A stretch of DNA of 64,000 nucleotides from Terrihalobacillus insolitus (GTDB lineage: Bacteria; Bacillota; Bacilli; Bacillales; Amphibacillaceae): NCBI RefSeq assembly GCF_028416575.1, contig NZ_JAMQKB010000006.1, positions 114,632-178,631 of the forward strand. Direction: 5' to 3'. Shown one piece after another: positions 56,994 to 64,000 of this stretch (positions are counted from its first letter, which is position 1; the number at the start of each line of letters is the position of its first letter). A model generated the notes under the pieces. It was given only the letters and a program-made list of their open reading frames with translations. It ran no database searches and was not told where the DNA came from. A program made the translations under genes and the position numbers.

Positions 56994-58193
56994 CTACTTT
57001 TTCTTTAATTCGTCTGGAAGGTAGCTCCACCACTCGTAATTCTCCAAATAAACGGCATCAAACAGCATAACACCACCTGTTTTTTCTTTACACATGTTGA
57101 TTGCCTTCACAAATTGTTCCGGATGATCCTGATAATCTTTTAAAAATAAGCTAGCAATCACAGGTGTACTCCCTTTCACCACTTGTAAACTTAGGTTTGC
57201 TGCTCCTTCAACACTATACCAATCCGCCGGTCTTCCATTGGTCACCGCCTCTTCCACATAAACCTCTGGGTAATAACAGCCCGTCATAAGAAAATCTAAT
57301 TCCTCTGCTAAGCCTGATACATGATAGGTGTCGGAAGTCCAATCCAGGTTAGGCTTATACGTTTCACTTGCCCAGTTCACCCCTTCGCTATAATAGAGTG
57401 GATACCAGGAACCAACATAATCAGCGAATAATAAATCTGAGTTATACCCCTTGACAATGTTTCGAACGTCATGAACAAATGTCTTTATATTAACCGCTCT
57501 CCACTCGGTCCACTTGCCAAAGTGTTTTCCATATTGAATCGCTTTCGTTTCTGATGCAATCCTATAAATATCCTCTGGCCACTTCTCTACTTTTTCCCCA
57601 ATAAACGATTCAAACTTTTCTCTACTTAAATCACTAAAATCCCCGTATATATTCGGATATCTGCATCGGTCAATGATCAGCCCATCCAATTCATAGGAAG
57701 AAATAATTTCCTTTACAATCGCTTGTTCATACACTTGTACTTCTGGATGAATAGGATTTACAAAAATTGTTGCGCTATCTGTATATTCTGCAGCATTAGA
57801 TTCGGAGGAAACTGCATCATTATAGAAGGTTACCTGCCATTCGTTCTTGTCATAAGCCATGCCATCCCTAGATGAGGTGATCCCTTCGGAGAATACATCC
57901 ATGTTTGCTAAAACCTTTAAAGTGGTGCCTTTTGTTTTTGCCAAGAACTCAGCTAAGAAGTCTCGGTTCTTCCAGGCATCATACATTCCATCCGACCAAC
58001 TGCTAATGTGGTAAGCATATTTACTTGGATACGTCGTCTGTCCATATGGCACCTTGGCATCAACAATGAGATGGGTGACCCCTGAATCCAAGGCATTCTG
58101 TATCAATTTTTCTTGTTCTTGTTCATCTGCGAGTCTTTCTCCATTCGCAAGAAAATCTACCCATAGTATATTCGTATTTTCGGGTACGATCAT
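56994..58193 (-). CDS. GHL10-like glycoside hydrolase-type protein
   Basis: About 399 residues, a TIM-barrel like the GHL10 (DUF187/YngK) family. Motifs are ILWVDFLANGERLAD, VTHLIVDAKVPYGQTTYPSKYA, VLANMDVFSEG, VKEIISSYELDGLIIDRCRYP with the conserved D-G-hydrophobic-D-R turn, and TGGVMLFDAVYLENYEWW. No signal peptide, so probably cytoplasmic action on imported glycan. The open frame starts 13 codons earlier and would overlap the ROK gene; the ATG at 58193 lies 8 nt after AAGGGGAG. Reaction unknown. Confidence 0.75.
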   Translation of the reverse strand: MIVPENTNILWVDFLANGERLADEQEQEKLIQNALDSGVTHLIVDAKVPYGQTTYPSKYAYHISSWSDGMYDAWKNRDFLAEFLAKTKGTTLKVLANMDVFSEGITSSRDGMAYDKNEWQVTFYNDAVSSESNAAEYTDSATIFVNPIHPEVQVYEQAIVKEIISSYELDGLIIDRCRYPNIYGDFSDLSREKFESFIGEKVEKWPEDIYRIASETKAIQYGKHFGKWTEWRAVNIKTFVHDVRNIVKGYNSDLLFADYVGSWYPLYYSEGVNWASETYKPNLDWTSDTYHVSGLAEELDFLMTGCYYPEVYVEEAVTNGRPADWYSVEGAANLSLQVVKGSTPVIASLFLKDYQDHPEQFVKAINMCKEKTGGVMLFDAVYLENYEWWSYLPDELKKK

Positions 58194-58222
58194 TTCCTGT
58201 TCTCCCCTTCCATTTGTTTGTA

Positions 58223-59185
58223 TTACATCCATACTTGCAAGGCAGCGCCAATTAATCCAGTATCCTCGCCTAAAGATGAAGATCTAATTGTAACTGGTTG
58301 TACCAATGATGCCATCCCCAGTTTGCTTACTCTTTTCTGTACGGCGGGGACCAGGTCACGATTACCATCAATTAAACCTCCACCCAAAATGATAGCTGTC
58401 GGATTAAACGTATGAATCATATTCATCATTCCATAGGCAAGTGCCTGCAACGCCTCTTCTGCAACCTCCGTTGCAATGGATGCACCTAGCTCTTTCCACT
58501 CGAAAACGTCCTTGCTCGTAATCGAACGCTGATTTTTCCGATACAGCGCAACTTCCCAATCTGCCAACGAGTCATTATTTTGGAGCCTTTCTCTCATCCG
58601 ATTGGCTATTCCTGTTCCGGAAGCATATGTTTCCAGGCATCCTCGAGAACCACAATTACACGAGGGTCCATACATATTTACAGACATATGACCTAATTCT
58701 GCAGCACCTCCCCACTCTCCACGCAACATAGATCCTTCAGCGATGACACCGCCACCAATGCCTGTGCCCAACGTCAGACAAACAAGATTTTCAATTCCTC
58801 TTGCTGATCCAAGCTGGTACTCTGCAATGGTGAACGTGTTCACGTCATTGTCAAGGAATATTGGAAGTGTTGTAAACTGTTTAAGGTAGTCACAAACCTC
58901 TACATGATACCAACCATGAATATTATCTGTTCCAGATAGAATGATCCCTTCGTTAAAGTTTATTTGCCCCGCAGATCCAACACCGATTCCGACTAATCGA
59001 ATATTCTCTTTTTCTACCAACTGATGAAATTCGATGACCAGATTCGCTAATACTTGTAAGACCCTTTCCTTTGACTCACTAGGAGTTTCACAGATTCTTT
59101 TATGTATGATGTTACCCTGTCTGTCCACGATTGCCCCAGCAATTTTTGTACCACCTATGTCAATACCAATACTGTAATCTCGCAT
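58223..59185 (-). CDS. ROK-family sugar kinase (probable N-acylhexosamine kinase)
   Basis: About 320 residues. N-terminal ATP phosphate motif IGIDIGGTKIAGAIVD, catalytic Asp in IFLDNDVNTFTIAEYQLG, LTLGTGIGGGVI, ROK zinc site GHMSVNMYGPSCNCGSRGCLETYASG, and C-terminal IILGGGLIDG. Phosphorylates a hexose or N-acetylhexosamine; NanE in the same locus suggests ManNAc (NanK role) or GlcNAc, but sequence alone cannot decide. It has a full HTH-free length, so it is an enzyme, not a repressor. The start ATG at 59185 follows GGAG; a GTG three codons earlier is possible. It is the first gene of the locus. Confidence 0.88.
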   Translation of the reverse strand: MRDYSIGIDIGGTKIAGAIVDRQGNIIHKRICETPSESKERVLQVLANLVIEFHQLVEKENIRLVGIGVGSAGQINFNEGIILSGTDNIHGWYHVEVCDYLKQFTTLPIFLDNDVNTFTIAEYQLGSARGIENLVCLTLGTGIGGGVIAEGSMLRGEWGGAAELGHMSVNMYGPSCNCGSRGCLETYASGTGIANRMRERLQNNDSLADWEVALYRKNQRSITSKDVFEWKELGASIATEVAEEALQALAYGMMNMIHTFNPTAIILGGGLIDGNRDLVPAVQKRVSKLGMASLVQPVTIRSSSLGEDTGLIGAALQVWM

Positions 59186-59623
59186 CATTACCACTCCAAA
59201 GTTAGGATAAACAAGGAAAATAAATTTATTTGTTTATAAATTGGTGAATATTTTCTTCAATTTAACAATAAAATAATCTAAATATTAAGTCAAGTCAAAA
59301 ACTAGGCACTTTTTACTTAAATCTATGCACAGGTTAGTGGATTATTCTTCCTGTTTTTAAATATAAAAAGGATATATTCTTTACAACTTCCAGTAGGTGT
59401 GTTAGCATATTTTTTAAGACTTCTAATCTCGTAGTTTTTTCCTCAATATCAGGCATTCCTTAACATCTTATGAACAAATAGACAGTTGCCTAGTTATTGC
59501 ATTGGTCACCACACCTAGATGTAATCACTGGATAAACCTAGTACTATATTGATGGCTGAACACCCATTTGGGTTTTAGCATATAGTTTCATAATTTTCAT
59601 AATATAAAAAGGAGTGAAAGCAA
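59186..59623. promoter_or_regulatory. Upstream control region of the amino-sugar locus
   Basis: The divergent gap between the ROK gene and the secreted protein. On the minus strand a TTGACT-like -35 is followed by an A/T-rich -10 and then GAAAATATTC (59246-59255), a near-palindrome similar to the GAAAGTTTC at the second promoter, so an RpiR operator is possible here too. No gene is recognised. A hairpin AACACCC / GGGTTTT lies near 59559-59576. Confidence 0.4.
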
Positions 59624-60706
59624 TTGAAGAAAAAGTTAACCCTAAGTTTTTTTCTGTCCCTACTTCTACTGTTTCTCATCCCATTCACATCTTTTGCCGC
59701 AGAAAAAACAACTGTACCAATTGAGGACCTTAAACCTGCTGTACATCTAGAAAAACCAACCTTACAGCCTACTGGTGGCACATTGATCTTAAGTGACTCC
59801 CCTGAGACCTACAAAGAAGACGGTGCTTTTTACCGTGACAGTGTCACTGGAGAATTCCGCATTTTTTGGCATCATCAGAACCGCAGCGGTGAAACAAGAA
59901 CAGTTGCTGTAGCGATTACCAACACGAGCGATCAGACAGTTCAATTATTTGATAAAGGACAGGGGGTAACCGCAGACTACTACCCTGACGTTGCAGGAAA
60001 ACAAGCTTTAGTAGCATTCTTGGAAAATAAGAGTGAGAAAAAGTATGTTACTACATTAGATCCTGGTGAAAGCTATTTCCTCGAAACATCTGCTGAAGAT
60101 CTATATACAGTTAGTGGTATCGCCCAATTCGTTGTGTACAATAAGCATGGCAATGATAAGGGTACCGTTACTGTAACAACACTTAACTACTTAAATGAAA
60201 AGCCAGAAAATCCGCTTGACGTTCCAGTTTTACCAGGTGATACACATACGAGAGGTACCTTCCCTCACTTTGAAAGAACTGGAACACTTAATTATGACAC
60301 CGAGTTAGGTAATGCATATATTCGTCTTTCTTCCGCTGCTTCGGGGCAATGGAGTGACAAGCTTCCTGGTGAGTATGAAGCTGGTGTAAGTGCAGTTGAT
60401 AATAATGAACCTGTTATTAACAACGGAAACTACGGTGTGACATACAATCTTGATATTAAGATTGCGAACAGTTTAAGTTCTCCACAGTTAATTGATGTGT
60501 ATGACAATCCATCGGGTGGATTCGGACGTTATGTCATGTCATGGAATGGACACGTCAGTACTTCTGGCTACTTATCTTATTTAAATGCGTGGAAATTTGC
60601 GGATCTGAACGTTGGTGCTAATGGAAATGACTATAATTTTGTGACTAGCCTTCCTGGCGGAGCATCAGGTCCATCTGTTATTTATTTCGTGCCGTCGTCG
60701 AATTAA
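59624..60706 (+). CDS. Orphan secreted protein
   Basis: 360 residues with a clear Sec signal peptide (KKKLTLSFFLSLLLLFLIPFTSFAA, cleavage after A~26). The mature part appears to be two beta-rich domains: ~45-200 (SVTGEFRIFWHHQNRSGETRTVAVAITNTSDQTVQLF..., a fibronectin/CARDB-like strand pattern) and ~215-360 (GTFPHFERTGTLNYDTELGNAYIRLSS...VYDNPSGGFGRYVMSWNG). No catalytic motif recognised; no LPxTG anchor or S-layer domain. The start is TTG behind AAAGGAGTG. Divergent from the ROK gene, so it may be an extracellular part of the same glycan system. Function unknown. Confidence 0.75.
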   Translation: MKKKLTLSFFLSLLLLFLIPFTSFAAEKTTVPIEDLKPAVHLEKPTLQPTGGTLILSDSPETYKEDGAFYRDSVTGEFRIFWHHQNRSGETRTVAVAITNTSDQTVQLFDKGQGVTADYYPDVAGKQALVAFLENKSEKKYVTTLDPGESYFLETSAEDLYTVSGIAQFVVYNKHGNDKGTVTVTTLNYLNEKPENPLDVPVLPGDTHTRGTFPHFERTGTLNYDTELGNAYIRLSSAASGQWSDKLPGEYEAGVSAVDNNEPVINNGNYGVTYNLDIKIANSLSSPQLIDVYDNPSGGFGRYVMSWNGHVSTSGYLSYLNAWKFADLNVGANGNDYNFVTSLPGGASGPSVIYFVPSSN

Positions 60707-60717
60707 AATTTATTGAA

Positions 60718-60770
60718 AAAAACTGATGTTTAAGAGACGGTTTCTAGCTGTCTCTTTGACATCGGTTTGC
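60718..60770 (+). terminator. Rho-independent terminator after the secreted-protein gene
   Basis: AAACTGATGT-tta-AGAGAC and GTCTCT-ttg-ACATCGGTTT form a two-part stem-loop 15 nt after the stop codon. Confidence 0.8.
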
Positions 60771-60909
60771 TAAATGTAAATTATATTCTTCCAATACTTT
60801 CCTCTTGATCTTCCAAGTAACGATGTAATCTCATGACTTTTAATGGTTGCAAATTTATTTTTCCTACAAGGTTATACAAAATTATAAAAAATTTAACCTG
60901 TCCTTTCGA

Positions 60910-61005
60910 AATGGAAAAAACAGCACATTTCGCATTTTCCTAGTTGCAACATTAACAGCTGTTGTAGCTGTTATCGCACTTGTCACTAATAGAAAAAAGA
61001 AGTAA
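60910..61005 (+). pseudogene. C-terminal remnant of a membrane protein
   Basis: 31 codons, ...FRIFLVATLTAVVAVIALVTNRKKK then stop: one hydrophobic helix and a basic tail, with no start codon and no ribosome binding site. It resembles the tail of a surface-anchored or single-pass protein, but the parent gene is unidentifiable. The following ~330 bp to the IS21 fragment hold nothing I recognise. Confidence 0.35.
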
Positions 61006-61352
61006 CCCCCTCCGCTCTGGACCAGTGGATAAGGACGTACTTTTTTAGGTTAAATAAATATAACATTCATAGTCTTTTTTGATATTACTGTAAAGTAGAC
61101 AGTCTCAACGTACAGTCCTGTTTATAATCAAGGGCGAAGCACAAAACAAACTATTGGAACTTCACCCAATATAAGCCCAGCACCAGTAATGAATATTGCC
61201 ATGACTGAGTGACATCCGTGCCATAGTTTTGGGACACTAGGGAAATCGAAGAGCCACAAGAAAAAATGTGTTCTGCATGTAATTAGAGGTATCAGTTTGT
61301 CACTTTACAAAGAGCCTCTACGGGCATGGATTCCTAGTTTGAAGGCCACCAT

Positions 61353-61790
61353 ATGAGAATTGCCTCTCATAAACGATTATATGGGAAATTTGGACAAACC
61401 ACCACGATTCACAACCATATGCCAGATAATCACAAATTATTCGTTGATCAAACCCCAGAAGCTGCGATTGAATGGGCAGAAAATATCGGAGAATCAACAT
61501 TAAGCGTAATTCGATATCTTCTAGATACTTCACAGACAGAGAAGCTAGCCCTACAGTCCATATTTTCTTTGAAAAAGTTTGAGCGTCGTTACACAAAATA
61601 TGAAATTGAACGTGCTTGTAAAATGGTGCTCTCAATGACTAAAAGACCAACGGTCAAAAGTATTCAAACGCTATTAAAGACCAACAAAAAAAATGATGCC
61701 GAGCAAGAATTGAAATGGAAAACAAAGATCAACAAAAACAAGCATGGCATTACACGTGGAGCTTCTTACTATGGGGAAACGGATAAATGA
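61353..61790 (+). pseudogene. istA: IstA transposase, C-terminal fragment
   Basis: 145 codons matching the end of IS21-family IstA: KRLYGKFGQTTTIHNHMPDNHKLFVDQTPEAAIEWAENIGESTLSVIRYLL and KKFERRYTKYEIERACKMVLSM. The in-frame sequence extends back only to a stop just before 61341 (FEGHH), so the HTH and DDE catalytic core are absent. It overlaps the istB start by 4 bp, as in intact IS21 elements. Confidence 0.85.
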
Positions 61791-62536
61791 TGAATGAACA
61801 AACATTAACTAAATTAATCGAAATGAAATTAAGTGGGATGGCAGAAGCCTATAAGGAACAAGCTTCGAATAAAGAATTTCAAAAAATGTCTTTTGAAGAT
61901 CGATTAAGTTTACTTGTCGATTTAGAACATGCCCGCCGAAAGAGTAATAAGCTTCAACGGTTAATCAAAACTGCGACTTTCCTTAACTCCAATGCATGTA
62001 TTGAAGACCTGGAGTATCATGAGGATCGACGATTAAATAAAGAGCTGATTTTGAAGTTGGCTAGTTGCACTTATATCCTTGATAGTCATAATATTATATT
62101 AAAAGGACCTACTGGTTCAGGAAAGTCTTTCTTAGCTACTGCCTTCGGAGTGTCTGCTTGTCGACAATTTTTTAACGTCAAATACATTCGTTTACCAGAA
62201 TTACTGGATGAACTATCACTCGCTAAATTGGCAGCCGACGGCAGCTATCGGAAAAGCATAAAAAAATATACGAAAGTAGACCTCCTTATCCTAGATGAAT
62301 GGCTCTTAACAGATTTAACAACGGATGAAGCCGCAATACTTTTGGAGATTACAGAAGCTCGTCATAAGGTTGACTCCACTATTTTCTGTTCACAGATTGA
62401 TCCTAGTGGATGGCATTTAAAATTAGGAAATGAAACAATTGCGGAAGCAATATTAGATCGCATTATTCATGACTCCTATCAAATTCTACTAGACGGAGAA
62501 GTTTCTATGCGTGAGCGTCATGGGTTAGGCAGGTAA
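61787..62536 (+). CDS. istB: IS21-family helper ATPase IstB
   Basis: 249 residues, full length for IstB. The N-terminal segment LIEMKLSGMAEAYKEQ...FEDRLSLLVDLEHARRKSNKLQRLIKTA is followed by the AAA+ core. Walker A is GPTGSGKSFLATAFG (~residues 106-120), Walker B DLLILDEWLL, sensor-1 STIFCSQI and the R-finger region AILDRIIHDS. It loads and activates IstA on target DNA. With istA truncated it has no partner in this copy, though it could act in trans. Confidence 0.9.
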   Translation: MMNEQTLTKLIEMKLSGMAEAYKEQASNKEFQKMSFEDRLSLLVDLEHARRKSNKLQRLIKTATFLNSNACIEDLEYHEDRRLNKELILKLASCTYILDSHNIILKGPTGSGKSFLATAFGVSACRQFFNVKYIRLPELLDELSLAKLAADGSYRKSIKKYTKVDLLILDEWLLTDLTTDEAAILLEITEARHKVDSTIFCSQIDPSGWHLKLGNETIAEAILDRIIHDSYQILLDGEVSMRERHGLGR

Positions 62537-62543
62537 CCATAAT

Positions 62544-62744
62544 ATGACCACATTGACTAAAAAAGAGATTCAGAAAATTGAAGAATACTATTATTGGGTG
62601 GGTTATAAAAGCTGGGTCCCTTTCCCAGAGGAACTAAGCAAAAAGCTTTTAGAGGTATATGGAGAGGAACCTGTTCCTTATAGCTGGACTGAGCAAGATA
62701 TTTATGAAGGATCTAGAAAGATAATCTTTGATTACTTCAATTAA
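62544..62744 (+). CDS. Small hypothetical protein downstream of istB
   Basis: 66 residues, acidic and aromatic-rich (KKEIQKIEEYYYWVGYKSWVPFPEELSKKLLEVYGEEPVPYSWTEQDIYEG), no known domain. It starts 8 bp after istB and ends before the element's terminator, so it lies inside the IS21 element and is a passenger or accessory ORF. There is a weak ribosome binding site (GGCAGG). Confidence 0.5.
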   Translation: MTTLTKKEIQKIEEYYYWVGYKSWVPFPEELSKKLLEVYGEEPVPYSWTEQDIYEGSRKIIFDYFN

Positions 62745-62772
62745 CCACCACTCTAAGTAATCAATCGATAAT

Positions 62773-62818
62773 AAAAGCCCTACCAGATTCCTAGAATGTT
62801 AATCTGTAGGGCTTTTTT
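62773..62818 (+). terminator. Terminator inside the IS21 right end
   Basis: AAAAGCCCTACcAGATT / AATCTGTAGGGCTTTTTT, a 15-bp stem with a U-tract directly after the small ORF. A strong intrinsic terminator for the IS21 operon. Confidence 0.9.
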
Positions 62819-62911
62819 ATCCATTGGTAAATGTTTTGGCGTAGCCTGGTAAATTCCTTGGCGGACAGTGGTAAAAAAGATGGCAAGGGTGGTAAAATCT
62901 CTTGGCTGTAA

Positions 62912-63211
62912 TCATTCAAACAGCTGATGCTTACATATCTGACCACGAGGGTCTTCATTATGAATGTCAAAATTCATAATCATTGTAATATGCGATTTAA
63001 ATGGGAAGCGATATTGTTTTGTAGAATTATTCTTACTTACACGATAAAGATAGTAATCTTCATATGAATCAAATTTAACATCAGTATTCAATATTTTTTT
63101 TATTTCAACTTCAACACTTTGGATGTAAGACGAACTATACGGATAATCACCTTCTTTCATATAATTAATAAGTTTTTGATAGCCTTCTTTAAGATTGATT
63201 AGATCTAACAT
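62912..63211 (-). CDS. Hypothetical protein, C-terminus possibly altered by IS21 insertion
   Basis: 99 residues without known domain. An amphipathic N-terminus (LDLINLKEGYQKLINYMKEGDYPYSSSYIQSVEVEIKKIL) and a polar/aromatic middle (SYEDYYLYRVSKNNSTKQYRFPF). The ATG follows AAGGAGGTAAT, an excellent ribosome binding site. The stop codon lies at the very end of the IS21 element, so the last codons may come from the insertion and the protein may be shortened. Confidence 0.5.
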   Translation of the reverse strand: MLDLINLKEGYQKLINYMKEGDYPYSSSYIQSVEVEIKKILNTDVKFDSYEDYYLYRVSKNNSTKQYRFPFKSHITMIMNFDIHNEDPRGQICKHQLFE

Positions 63212-63254
63212 ATATAATTACCTCCTTAAAATAATCATATGTGTTACAAAATAA

Positions 63255-63316
63255 AATCCAAACCTTTTTCATTAAAATCCTAGTGAAATCAGTAGGTTTC
63301 ATGAAAAGGTTTGGAT
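63255..63316. repeat. Inverted repeat with ~16-bp arms
   Basis: ATCCAAACCTTTTTCAT and ATGAAAAGGTTTGGAT flank 29 nt. It sits between the hypothetical gene and the transposase fragment. It could be a terminator or an insertion-sequence scar. Confidence 0.55.
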
Positions 63317-63326
63317 AAGGGATATC

Positions 63327-63701
63327 GAATGTTTTTTCAAGGTCGCCAAATCCCATCTTCGTTTGGCGAAAGAATGCCAGTCACGCCATTACGATGCGCT
63401 CGTTTCCCATACTACGATTGTCTTCACACGCTATATCATGCTTGCGCTAAGTTCCTGGGAAGAGAAGGATCCAAAAACGATTAGACAGCTCTTTTATTTG
63501 TGCTGCGATGAAATGGAAGATATTCGGTTTGCTCAGGCACTCATGATGGTCATAGACGTGTTAAAATCAACGCTTTCAAAGGAACCGGTGCTTTCAGAAG
63601 AAAAAGTCCAATCCATAATCGATGAGCTATTTGATAGTCTTCCTCAATTTTTAAAGAGGACATTTCTTGATGATGACGAATTTAAGGCGCAAGCAGCATA
63701 A
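63327..63701 (+). pseudogene. C-terminal fragment of an IS4-like transposase
   Basis: In frame from about 63327 the product reads FFKVAKSHLRLAKECQSRHYDALVSHTTIVFTRYIMLAL-like, the region around the catalytic Glu and following helix of IS4-type transposases. It continues to an acidic tail ending FLKRTFLDDDEFKAQAA. The catalytic Asp residues and everything upstream are missing, so it is a fragment. Confidence 0.6.
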
Positions 63702-64000
63702 TTGATTTAATTTGAATCAAGGTATATCAAGGGTCAAGCGGTTATTTCAGGGTGAGAAAGTTGAGTAATTATTTAAAAAGATATTATCAGCTAACTCCGA
63801 AGGTTGGACACCCTTTGTCATAAAAAGCCTTATTAGCTTATTTATTTTATTTTCGATTAATAAAACCTTATCCCCCGAGTTTGGTGACATAAATTTCCAA
63901 TCCCTTTATTGTCAAGGGTTTAAAGAGTTATTGTGATTTTTGTAGTCCTAACAAAATTGTTAAAATAATATGATTAACCCTTGATATATAGGGTATTTGG
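63702..64000. other. Gene-free right edge with inverted ACCCTTGATATA pairs
   Basis: GTATATCAAGGGTCAAG at 63722-63738 and AACCCTTGATATATAG near 63976-63991 are inverted copies ~240 bp apart, and GTCAAGGGTTT occurs at 63920. These could be ends of insertion sequences, one belonging to the transposase fragment to the left. No ORF is recognised. Confidence 0.45.

Larger units (their letters stand above)
61341..62912 (+). mobile_element. IS21-family element, left side deleted
   Basis: Contains the C-terminal part of istA, a complete istB and an intact right end with four IS21-type multiple terminal repeats (TGGTAAA-x5-TTGGC-like; at 62824, 62846, 62868 and 62889). The left end and the first ~350 codons of istA are missing, so it cannot transpose by itself. 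Confidence 0.85.

Noticed and set aside
53902..58193. Sialic acid catabolism as the role of the whole locus
   Set aside because: NanE and a ROK kinase fit, but there is no NanA lyase or sialidase, and DUF4127, GHL10 and GH20 are not part of known sialate loci.

Overview
The window reads as low-GC chromosomal DNA of a spore-former-type Bacillota, most likely a halotolerant Bacillaceae (Oceanobacillus/Virgibacillus-like). The reasons are strong AGGAGG-type ribosome binding sites, frequent TTG/GTG starts, and gene families typical of Bacillaceae (YuaF-type NfeD, DUF3953, DUF3231, EcsC, YesL, PadR with a HAAS protein, OFA-family MFS, BCCT transporter). I see no rRNA, tRNA, CRISPR array or phage. 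The genus is an inference.

Layout. 0-16 kb holds ordinary housekeeping and accessory genes: NfeD protein, flavin monooxygenase, methyltransferase, MATE exporter, a broken class D sortase, a PadR/HAAS membrane operon, a nucleotidyltransferase, a Nudix hydrolase, a dicarboxylate symporter, a TraB protein, a coiled-coil protein and a betaine-type BCCT transporter. 16.4-23.8 kb is a formate/molybdenum module: FdhF/YdeP-type molybdopterin oxidoreductase, an MpsC-like DUF2294 protein, an OFA-family MFS carrier and FdhD. Next to fdhD lies a degenerate FtsZ-like protein, then a TlpA/ResA-like thioredoxin. The oxidoreductase and the carrier share the same leader architecture, a conserved short motif followed by an intrinsic-terminator hairpin directly before the ribosome binding site. 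This looks like an undescribed attenuator or riboswitch. 24.9-36 kb carries Mqo, a PepSY protein divergent from a two-component system with a repeat-rich operator between them, KatG with a Fur/PerR-type operator, a DUF3231 protein and an EcsC protein. 36-37.9 kb is an overlapping pair: a MORN-repeat protein and a Zn-ribbon protein.

38-43.2 kb is a decayed island. A frameshifted ISL3 transposase and an apparently intact IS4-like transposase sit between an N-terminally truncated, frameshifted RecG-like/AlbA_2 gene and a yifB/comM gene with a stop, a deletion and a truncation. 43.3-59.2 kb is a long, almost entirely co-directional amino-sugar/glycan catabolic locus on the minus strand. In transcription order it encodes a ROK kinase, a GHL10-like glycosidase, a DUF4127 protein, a FAD oxidoreductase, an ABC sugar importer without its ATPase, a YesL protein, NanE, an SGNH hydrolase, an MBL hydrolase, an RpiR/MurR regulator, a CE7 esterase and a GH20 hexosaminidase. 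59.6-64 kb has an orphan secreted protein, an IS21 remnant with multiple terminal repeats, and another transposase fragment.

Dispersed through the window are at least five copies of a non-coding repeat with related ends (GTGCGTGTTCAAAA... / ...TTTTTGAACAACCTCT) but different cores. One copy contains an array of six 52-bp tandem units. Function calls rest on motifs and family memory only; no database search was possible.
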